Below are positions 34,454-47,900 of a stretch of 64,000 nt of DNA, piece by piece. How positions within the stretch are numbered: the stretch's first letter is position 1; the number at the start of each line of letters is the position of its first letter. This DNA is from Doris montereyensis (lineage: Eukaryota; Mollusca; Gastropoda; Nudibranchia; Dorididae). The DNA lies in the NCBI GenBank assembly GCA_037039925.1, contig JAXRKP010000474.1, positions 184,501 through 248,500 of the forward strand, in the 5' to 3' direction. A program made the translations under genes and the position numbers. Below the pieces are notes generated by a model. That model saw only the letters and a list, made by a program, of their open reading frames with translations, searched no databases and was not told the origin of the DNA.

Positions 34454-35554
34454 TTGTTTGCAATGCTAATGAAACTTTGTAACAAATAAAATAATATACA
34501 TAGTACTTTCTACATACATAGGCTAAATCTCCAGTTCTTGGTGATTGATGGGAGATGTTTCCAGATTATTCAATCTATTACATGTATTATGATTTTTGAA
34601 GATTTGCTATTTTTTTACATTTTCATTTTGATCAGGATACATACTAGTATATAGCATGGCGAAATGTAAACTATGTTGCATATGTTGTTGCTGTAAAGAA
34701 TATTTTGCTTGTCTCACTCTTAATTTAAAATTCATAAATGTTCCCCATTGCAGTGACTATACCACCTTTGTCTTTTTTAATCAGGTTTCAGTTGCAGGAC
34801 TACAGTTTTGATGTGATCCTTTGTTCCCACTAGTCTCGTTACTCATTTAAAGACTAATTTTATTTAAAATGCTGCTTTAGTCATCAATTATTTGGCCTAA
34901 TTTAACTTTTAATAACATTTTCATGCCTTAGGTATACAAGTTGTTTTATAATATTTTCAAACTAAGTTAATTGAAAGTAGTTTGTCATGCTTAGAGTCCT
35001 TAAAAAAAACTCCCTCAATGAAACAGAACTACACAATGTTATAGAACTTAACAGGCGCCAGGAGGAGAAAAAAGCCCAACAAACCCAATATCAACCATTG
35101 TAGTTATGCATTCTTTCTCTCTTCATCATGAATCTATAAGGACTGATTTCTTTCTATATCAAATGGGTTTTTTTAATCGAAGGGTCCTTCTCACACACAC
35201 ACACATTCTCACTCTTCTCTCTCTCTTTCTCCTTCACAAGTCTATCTTTAAGATTGGTATTTCTAAATGAAATGGAATGTTTCACTTCGAACAAATTGAT
35301 GGTAATCTTAGAATCTATTTAGCTGAAGAAAAGGGTCAACAAATTTATTGCCATGAATCATATTCACAGTTTATCTAATGACTTACATAATGTTATCTTG
35401 TCATATATAAAAAAAGATGGATTTATAATCTGTATCCCCCGCACAAATGCAGGCTCACCGACATCATTTATCCCCTAGCTAGCAGGCCATTTCATTCAAA
35501 GCTTTTCTTAACCCGGGGAGGATACAGATCTGACAAGATCTTTCTCTACCTATA

Positions 35555-35720
35555 GCCGGGTACTCATTCTCACCTGAGTCAAATGAGTAAAGTAGAGTGA
35601 AGTACCTTTCCTAAGAGTACAATGTTGTGAACAAATCACACCCGTGCCAGCTGTGGGGATTGAACCAGTGTGGTCATGATTTCAAGCTCACAACACTACG
35701 GCTCAGCTACAACGCCTCTG
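35555..35720 (-). mobile_element. tRNA-like SINE fragment, minus orientation
   Basis: Reverse complement has a head GTAGCTGAGCCGTAGTGTTG and B box GGTTCAATCCCC, followed by a body with ACTCAGGTGAGAATGAGTAC. The body segment TTCTCACCTGAGTC also occurs at 28333-28353. Confidence 0.7.
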
Positions 35721-36870
35721 TATCTTTTGAACTTGCTTATTATAATTTGGTTTTTGCTTACAGTTAAGGGGGCCAGTTTCCCCAGTATAAAATATTGTGA
35801 AATAATTTGTACATTCAAGTACATGTACATAACTGTAAAAAGATATTTCTTTCGCCATGTTATAGGGGGAGTTTGTTTTTTTGTTCCAATTGTTTTGAAA
35901 CATGGGGAAATGTGTTAATGTTTAAATGTTTCGTTTCAAATTATCTGCTGTCAGTTTATTTATTCGTATGCAAAGCTAAGAGAAAATGTTTGACATGTTA
36001 TCCCAAGATGTTATAAATGATAATATTTGTTGTGTTTTTAAAAAATTTTTTTAATGAATATTGTATCTTCTTTCAGTCCTAATCTGTAAATGAAAGGAAA
36101 TGGAAGAATGATATTTTGAGACCTCCCAAAGACAAATTTAATATGTTCCTACAAAAAGCAATTCATCAAGTAACTGTGTAAAGTGTCAAATTATACAACC
36201 CCATCTTCATGAATGCTCATCAGAGAAAATGGTTTTAGTAGCACAAACTCATAAAAGAAGTTTATGTAGTATGACTGCTCAACAAAGAATTGCACAACAA
36301 AAATTTGAACTGAAGAACATGTATTGTTGGGAGTATTGAGTTGTTACTGTGTACCCATTTACATTAAGGGGTTTAGTACATGTGTTTATAAGGTGTTTGT
36401 TTGTTCATTCGTTTATGACCAATATTTAGGTAGAAGTCTTACATGAATGATTTTGATGAAGTTATTGAGAATAGGTGCCAAAATGGATAATAAAGTTGTT
36501 ATGATCTCTCATCTATTGCGTATTGTATTTTCTCAAACAGTGTAAATGTATATGCCAAAACAGAAACATTGTTGTATGAGTTTATTGTGTCTGTGTATGG
36601 CTATGAGTTTGTGATGACTACTAATACTATTGTATTGTTATGTCTGAGAGAATACCTTAAAAGTTCTTCCCCCAGGATTTCTTTAAATGTGCCATCTGGA
36701 GATAAACCTATCGTTGTTGATGACTGGGTTGTTGGTTGTTTTTTCTTATTGATTTTCTTCATTTAGAAACAAATCACTACATACAAATCTCATCCACACA
36801 ACAAAAGATACCAAAATTCAGCACACGCCAAAGTGAAAGAATACATGGTTTTGAGTCCTATGAAACTTTA

Positions 36871-37269
36871 AAATTCTTAGTTTATTTTATTATAAATTAT
36901 AAAACATCGCGTGCATTGAGGTAGAATAAAGAGTTACGAACAATATCTAAATCTTTTTTCAGATTTCCATCTGCAATTTTTTGTAATTTAGTTTTTTTAA
37001 ACACTGATTAAATGTACTTAATATAAAAAAAGTGAATATAAATTTCAAGGAGAAAAATAAACAGTAAAAAAAAAGTGTGTACAATTCTTAGTTTATTTTA
37101 TTATAAATTATAAAACATCTCGTGCATGAACAATATCTAAATCTTTTCTCAGATTTCCATCTGCAGTTTTTTGTAATTTAGTTTTTTTTTAAAACACTGA
37201 TTAAATGTACTTAATATCAAAAAGTGAAAATAAATTTCAAGGAGAAAAAATAAACAGTAAAAAAAGTGT
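36871..37269. repeat. Tandem duplication of about 200 bp
   Basis: Two adjacent copies (36871-37080 and 37083-37269) share AATTCTTAGTTTATTTTATT, GAACAATATCTAAATCTTTT, CACTGATTAAATGTACTTAA and AATTTCAAGGAGAAAAA. A 17-bp segment is missing from copy 2, and poly-A and poly-T runs differ in length. Confidence 0.9.
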
Positions 37270-37309
37270 AAAATTTGTGTACGCTAATAAACAGTAATTT
37301 TATTATGCT

Positions 37310-37603
37310 CAATTAGGTGATACAGTGGTCCAGAGGAAGGTGTCTAATTCTCAACCAAAAGGTTATGAGCCTAGATTTATTTTTAGTAAAACTCACTCCC
37401 CTGGTCCAAGTAGGTGGATCAACACCTACTCCCATTGGAGACGGACAACAAAAGGAGGTCATACATAACACTCTGTGCATGGTAAAATCCCTTGGCTGTT
37501 TACTGGGCAATTCAGGCAAAAAAATGTTTTTTAATCCTACAAAAACCTTGAGATCACCTTAGTTGGGAATGTGGGTATAATGAAATCAAATCAAATGCTC
37601 AAT
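37310..37603 (+). mobile_element. tRNA-derived SINE copy, damaged head
   Basis: Same family as 15198-15486 (GTGGTCCAGAGGAAGGTGTC, TGGTCCAAGTAGGTGGATCA, ACTCTGTGCATGGTA, tail AAATCAAATCAAAT). B box is broken (GGTTATGAGCC), so internal pol III promoter function is unlikely. Confidence 0.85.
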
Positions 37604-38984
37604 TAATGGGTTTAATAACAATGAAAGAAATTAAATGTTTTATAACTTATGAGATATTTTGATGAATGACAATGGCTTCAATTATATTTGTTATCACAGT
37701 GACACAGGCTCAACTAGTATAGTATGCTTGTACATTGATTCATATTTATCGTCTGCATTTAGGTATCTACGTACATCTCGTTGAATGTTGGCTAAGCTGA
37801 ACAAATTCTCCATCTTACAATACATGCAGCCTATTTGAATCGTAGAAGTCGAGCTAAGAAATGTATTTCATACCTGATTCCAAATTTTATCTATTGACAT
37901 AAAGATAAGACTAAACAAGTGAAAATGTTGTTCTGGTGCCTACTTTTCCTTTAGAGTTGAAGTAAAATATTTAAGGATTTACAGAACCAATTTTGCATCT
38001 AAAACCGAATAAATGCGCACCAAACAAAAATTTGACCATGGCCCATCCCACACTTGCATAAGCTGAAATGTAAGATTCATGAGATTAACATGATTCAACT
38101 TCAGGGGAGTTTGTAGTTTTAGCAATAAAATTTTTGACAAAGGTTGAAATTATTTTTAGGGAAGAGTTATAGAACTTACAAAATTCATTTGGTTTAAAGC
38201 GAGTTTCAATGGTTTACAAAAATAATTATGACATGAAGTATTGTCAAACAAGAACAAGAAATACATTATACATATAATTAATAGTGTGAAGTTTAAATGA
38301 ATAGAAATGAGTTGTTCAACTAGTTCCCTTATACTATAGAAGATACCAAATTTTGTCATGAACACTGAACAAAAGATCCAGAAAACTCAATCCACAATTT
38401 TTCATCTTCCCATGCCTTTCAATTTTTGAAAGCTATAAGTGAAACTCTGTGGACTCAGCCAACCATGACTGCAAGTAAACACTCTGCAAGCCAATTAAAA
38501 CAAAATGACCATACAAATTATATCACTAATGACAAAATATTATATACTAAGACACTAAGAGGTAATGGTATTACAAAATATGCAATATATCAAAAGCATT
38601 AAGAAGCCATTTGTTTTGATAGGTCTTGTATAGGTCTACATTGCAAGGTTATGTCAAAAAGTAAAGAGGCAAAAATGAAATAACTGACAAAGGCATAAGA
38701 CAAGATGGGGAAAATTTGGATGCAAATTATTTTCTTTGCAAAGAAATGTAAACATAGAAGTATGGAATCACAAAACAGTTTGTCAGCTTGTGTGGCAAAA
38801 AGAGATACATATTTGAAGAAGGAAAGGGATTGTTGATTTCCGAGTTAGCTCTTTTCCTTCATCCTAAAAGTTAGCTCTTATCATAATCCTCAATGTTTGG
38901 AAATTTGAGGGGAAACAACTTAAGCTTTTACTTTTAGCACCTCAATATGTTTCAGGTAATGCTGGGCATTGATGTTAATGGCTG

Positions 38985-39048
38985 TTAAAATATAAATGGT
39001 ATCAAAGCTTTCCTCTTAGAGGGGTAATCTTCAAAATGCTCCTTGTAC
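38985..39048 (-). CDS. SRD5A: SRD5A-like terminal exon
   Basis: [20 protein letters not shown] then TAA, the family C-terminus (FEDYPKxRKxxIPFxF). Acceptor TTTTTTCCAG leaves one base before the Tyr codon, so it expects incoming phase 2. Confidence 0.92.
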
Positions 39049-41879
39049 CTGGAAAAAATGATAAGAAAATCGAAAAACATTTCATAGTGAAATTTTAAAA
39101 CAAAATTTCAGAAGTATGATTTTAACACTAATTGTAACACTATTTTCCTTAACCCTTTTGGCTGTCACAAGCAAATTTGAGTGTCTGTTCTCATTCAGAA
39201 CTAAGTGATTGCTAATGCTATAGAGAATATAAATTGAGCAAACAAAAGGTAAACTCCCAACAAAAAAGATTATTTTTGATACATGTTTTGATACAGTGGG
39301 TCTACCATCTCACTTTTTCAGGATACTGAATTTTTTCTATATATTAAATTTATTCCTAACATCTCACTCAAAAATAACATACTTTTTCATGCAAAGTCCT
39401 ACTTGATTAATCATTGAAGAGTTGTCAATACCACTTTCTCACTGTTTTCATAAGTTCTATTGTTCATATGCTTGACCAGAACTTTTTTCTATATATTTTT
39501 GAAAATTTACACTTCACAGTTCCTCAACACGTCCAAGCACCGTTTAAATTGGTCAACTCTGTTGATGAGATTTAAGCATTCCGAGATGGTTTGAGGGAAA
39601 AACTGTGTTTGTAAATCCCACTGGTGATTTTCAGGCATGGTATGCTTTGGAGAAAATAAGTCAAGGCATAGTGTTTTGATGGATGGTTTTGATTAATCTG
39701 TAATTGAAGAGTTGACCAGCATTTTTTTCAACTCAGTTTAAGATTTGTACCTTTTCAAGGAATGTCCCATGACAGCCCTGGGGACTCAGATAGGCCTAAC
39801 AAGTGCTACCACATGGGGCCGGTTAATTGCTTCATAATGTTCTATTTTTTCAGTGCACTTTGCGTTGACCAGTAGACTTGGTTAGCTAGACAACAGGTAG
39901 TCCACAGTTGATTGAATACCAGCTCAAAGTTGGGCTGTTTTTTCATTGATTGAATATATACTCATGCACAATCGTCCTACTCTGACCAGCTATAGGTTGC
40001 CCTTCCACCCCCCATCCCCACGCATATCTCCCTAATTTGAACGGTCAACAGAGTGATTGATAGGTTCAGCCCATATGTTGTTTGCTGTTTTCCCCTTCCA
40101 TCATTCATGCCCATGCCATAGGTTGCTCTTCCACCCCCCTCCATCATTTTATGTTGGTCATCACAGAGTGCCTGTGAAATATGCAAATTAGATCACTTAT
40201 TTGATAACTAACATCCCAGTATGGTTAACATCACAGTCCGGCTAACAGCACACTTTTTCCGTTTCCCCAGGGGTGGGCTGTTATGTGGAGATCTCTGTAT
40301 TTCAAATTTTCAAGTAAACAATTAAAAGTGGAACAATTATTAGAGTTTGTTTTTTTAATTTTCACAATAAGACAATTTAGTGCAAACAAATAAAAAGAGT
40401 AGAAACACATACATGTACTAATTACTATAAACTGAGGCTTACCAATTGTGATTATGACGAGAACGGCGATAAAAGTGGCGGCACAGAAACAAGTCCATAC
40501 AAAGCCTGATAATGACCATGTTGCGATTGTCCTGTACATTAAGTATATATTAAGACAATACATACATTTTAAAGTTATAGATACAAAATGGCATGTGAAT
40601 TGTATTGAAAGTGAATCCCACCCATTGTTAATACAATATTTTACGGACAAATACATTATCTCCAAAATTAGAAGCACAAAACATTAATTTAACAACCTAA
40701 AAACTATTGAATAGAGATTCAGCACATATTTGATTTGACATTGTTTGCATATCTGCTTTCTTTTTTTTTGGTTCATTTATTTAATTTATTAAAATCAATG
40801 CACATTTCCTTGTTCTTTCTATTTCAGTCGGAGGTAAAAACCAATTGACACATCTAGCATGAATAATTTAAAGTTTAAAACGCCTTCATGTCCTTCATTT
40901 TGATTTCAGGATGTGACGGTCATCATGACTGTTCTCTCCTTTCTTGCCCTCACATACGCTGCCTCCTTTAAAAGTAAAGGATTCTACCACACCTGCTGTA
41001 TTTGTTACACTAGAGTATTGTCAGTAAATGTAAGCTAATGTGGTGATAACTCATTCCTATATTATTTTAATATGACCTGGTAATCTAAAGGAACAATATC
41101 ACAATTTACATTTTTATGTCACCTTGTACGACGCACAAAACGATGAAAAATTACAAAGTGTACAGGACATACGTTGACAGATGGTATAAAAAATAATTAC
41201 TTTTACGGCCTCCTTTCTATATGTACAAACTATTTATTATTTATAACAACAAAGGCGCTCAGGCTTAGGTCTAGATCTAGTAAAAGTTGACTAAGTAGAA
41301 GCAGGAGGTAGGGGTGTTTAGATCTAATCAATTAGACTTGAATTAGAAACAGAATCATCATTATTTCCAATACCTACTTTAGAATCAGAAATAGGTTTAG
41401 ATCTAAAATAAAAGCTATCCTCATCTTCAGTATCTGATTGTGACAAGTTGTAATCATTATCACTATCAAAATCTTATAAATCTACATCTAAATTGGAGTC
41501 CAGAATCATTTCAGAGGCCTCTTCAGCTGTAAAACGCCCAGGAGCTTATCAGCTAGTAAACACACAGATTTTTTAACAATAACAATCAACAAACAAGAAA
41601 TGCACTGTTTCCTAACAAAGTCTTAAAAATGAAAGAAATCTGGCCCTTTGTTTTGGTAAAACACTCCTGCTTTCGATTATACTGTTTAAATACCAAAAAC
41701 AAGGTTTAGAGGACATAAAACCAGCTGTTTATTGATCTACAAGTGAATTGTTTTCCTGGCAATTCCGGTACCAAAAATCGACGACTGAGTCATTCTTCCG
41801 GCACAAAGATTTAAAAGTGTCTACAATACTTTGTATTTGAATTTTCATTTGGATGCAGAAATGACCTTGATGGAAAACT

Positions 41880-41916
<37 letters not shown>

Positions 41917-44900
41917 ATTTCACACTTGCCTCTTCCCCCTCATTTTTTCTGGTTGCGTCTGGTTGACAAGATAACAGTCCCTGAAACCCTAATTGACAGT
42001 AGAACAGTACTGTGACGCAACCTGCAGCTTCTACACAAACAGACAAATTGATAGCGGTCATTCAAGAGATTCCTCACTCAAGAGTGATTTGAAATATGCA
42101 TGAAGAAATATTTAAGAAAAGACATACCAGCCAATCCACTGCACAAGTTCTCCAAAGTAATTTGGGCATGATATCAACTCAAACGGGCCCCCATATGGAA
42201 TGTAGTAACCTTTGCTGCCTGGTGAAAATCAGAATGGATGTGTTGAAAGGAGTACTTCATTGTAACTCTAAAAGATTTTATAAGACTAAATTTGTGCATA
42301 TAATAATCTAATATTATAATGGATGTAGAATTGGGTCCATTCCTATGTCCTTCCATGATGCTATCCTTAGGGTGACGGTATCCATGTGTGTTATGTCTGG
42401 GCTGTTACCTTGTTCTTTGTTTCTATACCTCATACCTCAGTCCCATGACTGCGTCAGTCATTGGGGGAACCTGATGGGTGAAGGGAGCTAAAATCCTCTG
42501 CCAGGACTGTGATAATATCTTCGGGAAGGTCATTCTGTCCACTCTTTGATGTTAACAAACCAGCTCTTGTGTTGCCTTCCCATCTGCGTCCTCCCTCAAC
42601 CGTGCCTTGTAGTGTTTGCTTTGAGAGGGTGTTGTGTCTTACTATTTGGCCAAACCATGCCAGTTTGCGTTGTCTGACTGTTGCCAGGAGAGGTTCTTGA
42701 GGGCCTGCGAGGTCAGTCACCATGCTTCATCCATAATTGTTGGTTTTGTGCTCCTTGTACGAGATGTGGAGTAGTCTCTGCAGGCACTTGGTCTCGAAAG
42801 CCTGTATTCACCTCTCCTCGTCAGCCTTCAACATCCGGGTCTCACATCCATATAGCAAGATTGAGATTACCAGTGATCTGAAGAGCTTGAGTTTTGATTG
42901 AAAGCTGCTGGCGCTTGTCCATACCCTGTTCAAACTGGTCATCGCTGATGTAGCTGTAGCTATCCGGATCTGGATTTCTGCTGAGTAGGTGTCATCTTGT
43001 GACAGGGTAGCTCTCAATTACTTAAAATTGACCACTTCTTCCAAGGGTTCACCATTTATGATAATGGAAGCACATAATGTTTAATGTTGGTCTTACCTTA
43101 GTTTCTCATCTTCCTCCTCTTTTCTATTATGTGCTACTATAATATGTAGCAACCCCTCCCAAAGGTTAATTAAGATATATATGTATTATGAAAATCAAAA
43201 ACTAAACCTAAAATATATCCACTCAGCAATTAAAATAATAATTTACTTTCTTCTATGATAGTCGAACCACTAGCACCTTTCTTATCACGCAGTGAACGTA
43301 GCTTCCAGTCGGCCCATCTATTTGTGACAAAGCCAAGCACATATAGTACTACGCCAAGTATGAACCTCGGGTCACTGAAAATCAAACAAACAAGAAAGAG
43401 TCAACATACGTCATAAATACAGTAAAACCTAGATATCAGAAAAGTGAAGCTAGGGGTTATGAAAGCATTGTTTTCTATGGGAAGAGACTTATTACTAATG
43501 GATCCTTTTGCATGAAAAATGCATATTAACATTAGTGTATTTTATTGTATTTCCATTCTTTTCTGATCTGAACTCCGATACTCAGAACTCTTTGTTTAAG
43601 CAGACTTTATTATTGCCTCAAATGCATAATGTTGAAAATGAAAATACTTTCCAAGGTACTCAGCTGGAACAACATACAACAAATTAGTTGGGAAACAAAA
43701 AGGAGACAATCATATGACTCACACTAGATCATCATTTTAATATGAAAAAGATCACAAGCAAAGAAATCGTAAAAAATTCATCAACATCAGTCAAATCTAG
43801 TATGACATTATCTGAACAGATAAGAAGAAAACATTTATTTAATTAACTCAGAGTATCATGCATCACTTCTTGATACTTACTATGGGTAATTGTAGACATA
43901 ATCAGCAATACCAATGTGATTGGCAATCAGCCATTGATACAACACATTAGGTAGAAATCCACCAAGGAGAATTCTGAGACAAAAACAAAACATCAAGAAA
44001 CTAAATTTGAGTCATTTTGCTCATCATAACATGATTATGGCATCTGATGTTACTGAGAAAGTCAAACTTATGGAATAAAGCTACTCAAAATTACTCAAAT
44101 AACACAATTAACTAAGCTACAAGAAACAAATTCAAAGAGCAACATCAACTTCAAGTGTTCTACCAACAAACACAACAAATGCTGTTTGAATTGCTGACCT
44201 AGAAATCATTATAATTAACATGGGAAGTGAACTAATTTGTGAAAGTCTCCATTAACTCCCCTGCCATATGCCCTATACACATTATAGAGATGACAATACA
44301 GAAACAATGAATACATAACGATTCTTCCTTACCCTAAGGGTACTTTTGCACTTTTATACTTCATGACGAGTGGATGGATGATACCCCTGAAAATGAAAGA
44401 ACAGCGTTATAATCCTGGAATAAATTTGATAAAGAAAATTACAATCATTTAATTACTTCCCCTGGTAATGTCTTGCAACTAAACGATTTTCAAGAAGAAA
44501 AAAAGGGCACAATATATGTAAAACAATAAGCCTTGTAGCAGATATGATTATGAATTCATCCTTCGGGGATGATTAAAAGTGTTTTGAATTGAATTGAATT
44601 TTCCTTGATCCCATTCCATGCCCATTTTCCACTTCATTTATACCTAGATTATATTTCACTTGGATAGCTTTATTCTGCATTGATTGTTTTCAACAGGGCC
44701 ATAGTGTAAGCTCTGTTAATGATGAAAGAAAGAAAGAAAGTTAATAATGACCGTTGAGTTCCAACTCGCCCAGAATCAGAGACTAATGCCTCAGATCAAT
44801 GCAGATAAATATTACTAAGCCCATGTTAAGATTTAAATGTTGGCATCTGTCCTGCAAGGCAAACACCATGTTTCAAAAATACCTTTGTGACCTTAATTCA

Positions 44901-47900
44901 AGAAAAACATGCTTTAAATGTAGAAAGGAGTTTACCTATGAACTGTATGGACCAAAAATAGGCCGAAAAAGACATAATTAACAACATCCTTGTCACTTTC
45001 TTCTCGACTGTATAAAAAGAATACCTGCAGATAAAAGGCAAGAAAGGCAAACAAGTTCAATGAGGTAAAACTTGTGAATAAGAGAAAATGTTCAGCATTT
45101 TGCATTACATTTACAATGATGATAAAAGGCCTAATTCTGTCTTTCCTGATTTGCATTCACATTACACATGAAACAATGAAACTCTCTAATCGGGACCCCA
45201 GGGAATCGGGAAACCCGGCCAAATGGGAATAAAACCTCAGGGAACAGAATTTTTTCTATGTATTTTACCTCTCTAAACAGGAAAGGCCCTTTAGTGGAGT
45301 CAGTTAGAACCAAAAAAACCACCTCGATTGTGCACATTGTGGTAAAAGCATGAAACTCACACAAGTGAAAGAGCTTTGAAAGACGAACAAAATGTGATGT
45401 AGAAACAGGCTGACAAATGACTATTAAGAGAATCAGAGCCATCTGAAAAAGTCAATAACATTTTTATGGCATATTTAAAATACAGAACATCGCATTGATT
45501 CTCTGTCAACTATTTCAACCGGCTTTATTTTGTCATGTCACCAATGTGTACAAACTTACAGGATACACACATTCAAACACACACAAATACACACAGGTGC
45601 CCGTATCAAGATCGTGGAAAACGGAAATGATGACGAGACCCTCCCGCCCCCCATCCCCGTTCCGGAGAGAATTTTTGACTGAACATAAAAGTATAGAGAC
45701 TTGTCATCTGTCAGCAGAGGCCAGTGCAGTGCCAGTGTCATCACTCGTGTCAGTCTCAGGGCATTACATCTTACTTTTTGTTTTCTTATTGCAATACGTA
45801 ACCCCAACCACTGTGCGTCTTATTCAACTCAACGTTGGCCGCTTTTGGTGTGTCCCTCTTGCATGTGTGTGAAGATGTGTGTCAGCGTTCAAAATGGTGT
45901 TCACTCCAATTTGTTCCATTTCTCCAGGATTAAATTTGCCAGCTGCCTTGTTAATAATGGCAACAGAGTCAAATGCTTGCAATATTATATATAGATTCTG
46001 TTTGTTGCTGGTTAAACTGATATACATTGATGATGAGTATCGGACATGACCTTTGATATCTAAATTCAGTGAAAGCATTCATTCTGTGTTCTTACGCTGA
46101 ATCTCATTTTAAGATCGTTTTGAACTGATCTCTTTATATCTCATCGCTAATGTCTAAAAGGACTTTTATAGAAACGTTTGAATGTACTAAATGTATTATA
46201 TGCCAGACCGATACACATGAAAACTTAGAATGTCCTGCCAAAACAAAACGCTTCAAAGTTCAAGGGTACAAAACCTTTGACATGATCATACACAAATTTC
46301 TTTGCCACACGACGGAAGATGAGTTATGCTTAGCCATTTCATCAATGGATGAAGGAGATGGTCTTGCAACAACCCTAAGGGAGCATGCTACCATGTGGCA
46401 CAAATCATATTGTGCAAGATTCAATAACACTAAACTTCAACGGTTGATGAAAAAGGTATCTAAAAGCTCCTCCTGTGACACATTTCTTCATTCTGACAAA
46501 ACTGGCAATGAAGCACAAACACGTAGATGTGCATCTTCTATATACAGCGTTGGATTTTCGGCAATAGAAACTAACAGAGCAAAAAAAAAATGTTCTGTGA
46601 AAAGGAGGAAGATGATAGAAATGAACTGCATTCTGTCATGAATTTAGAGGTAAGCGACAAGGTAAAAATGATTGCAGAGAAAACAAAAGACGCAAAGCTA
46701 CTGGCAAAATTTACACATGGTGGTATATTTGTAGAGAGGCTCATTATCATCGAAAATGCTTGCTAAGAGTCATAAAGTAAGGAAAAGGCAGGCTATCGAA
46801 CCGGATATACACCAAGTGGAAAATACTGTTCTAGCAGAACTTGTCTCATTTCTGGAGGAGAGCCCTTCGGAGGACACGCCAAGAATTTACAAACTTGCGA
46901 GACATCGGGAAAATGTACAATGAGCATTTAAAAGAATATGGATAAAAAATAACTGAGAAAAGACATGCCACCCGTTTGAAAGAAAGGCTTTTTCAACAAC
47001 TTCCGAATCTTCAGGAGAAAAGCCAAGGTAGATATGTTTTGTTGTATTTCCAAGATGATGTTCATAATTTCATGAAGACAGCTTTAGAAGGCAAGTCTGA
47101 TAGTCATGCAGTCAATATTATGCACTCGGCAAAACTAACCCGGAGAGATATCATCAACCAACAAGTACTCTTTTTGAAGGAACATTTTCAAATCCCATTG
47201 ACAGTGATCCCCATTCTCTGCTGGTGTTGATGAAAATGATATTGATAGGAAGTAGTGTAGAAGATGATCTAAGCATTTGCCAGAAAGAGGCAATGACGCT
47301 CAGTCAATATATCATTTTTAACTCTGTACAGAGAGCAAGAGCAGGAACTGAAAGTGCAGAGAAACAGAAACGCTATAGCAAGTACAAAGAAATGTCAATC
47401 CCTCTATACATTGGACTAAAAATCCAAGGCCAAACACAATCAAAAGGTTTAGTTGAGACGCTTTTTCACTTAGGCATCTGTGTCTCATGTACGTTAGTCA
47501 TGCCTTTTTTAACGAACACTACCAATTCCATATGCTCTGAGTATGAACCCGAGGGTGTTGTTTGTCCATCATCATTGCGAGAAAAACGTTTTACAACTGC
47601 TGCTGTGGACAATATTGATTATAACCCATCATTGGCTACCGCCAAAGATTCTTTTCACAGCACAGAGATGTCCTTATTTCAACATTCAACAGAAGAACAT
47701 CCTGGCATCCCAAGGAAAACATAAAAAATTAGCCATTCATGTAAGAATGTAAAGAATTTGCCAACAGAATTTACAGAAGTGATGCAGATTCCAAACATTT
47801 TCAAGTGCCTAGCATTCACTTACCTATACTGTTTTAGTTATATTCTGCCGGAAGAGCATATGGTTACAGCAAGTCTCAGAAAAAAACTGCAAGCTTCATC

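Larger units (their letters stand above)
32348..38984. other. Gene-poor stretch between the 3' ends of UBE3C and the 5-alpha-reductase gene
   Basis: No intact host gene seen. It holds the Mutator-like pseudogene (32680-33360), an R1 fragment (33420-33700), a G run (34433-34453), a minus-oriented tRNA-like repeat (35555-35720), a 200-bp tandem duplication (36871-37269) and a SINE (37310-37603). Remaining sequence is AT-rich and unassigned; it must contain the 3' UTRs of both flanking genes, whose ends I could not place. Confidence 0.8.

Noticed and set aside
40919..41035. Possible plus-strand exon ([20 protein letters not shown]) after a TTTCAG acceptor
   Set aside because: It lies antisense in a reductase intron, no neighbouring exon or family match was found, and the donor side is poor.
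45495..46078. ORFs on both strands upstream of the broken gene family copy
   Set aside because: No recognisable motif, both strands open by chance, and no continuity with the 46150 reading.
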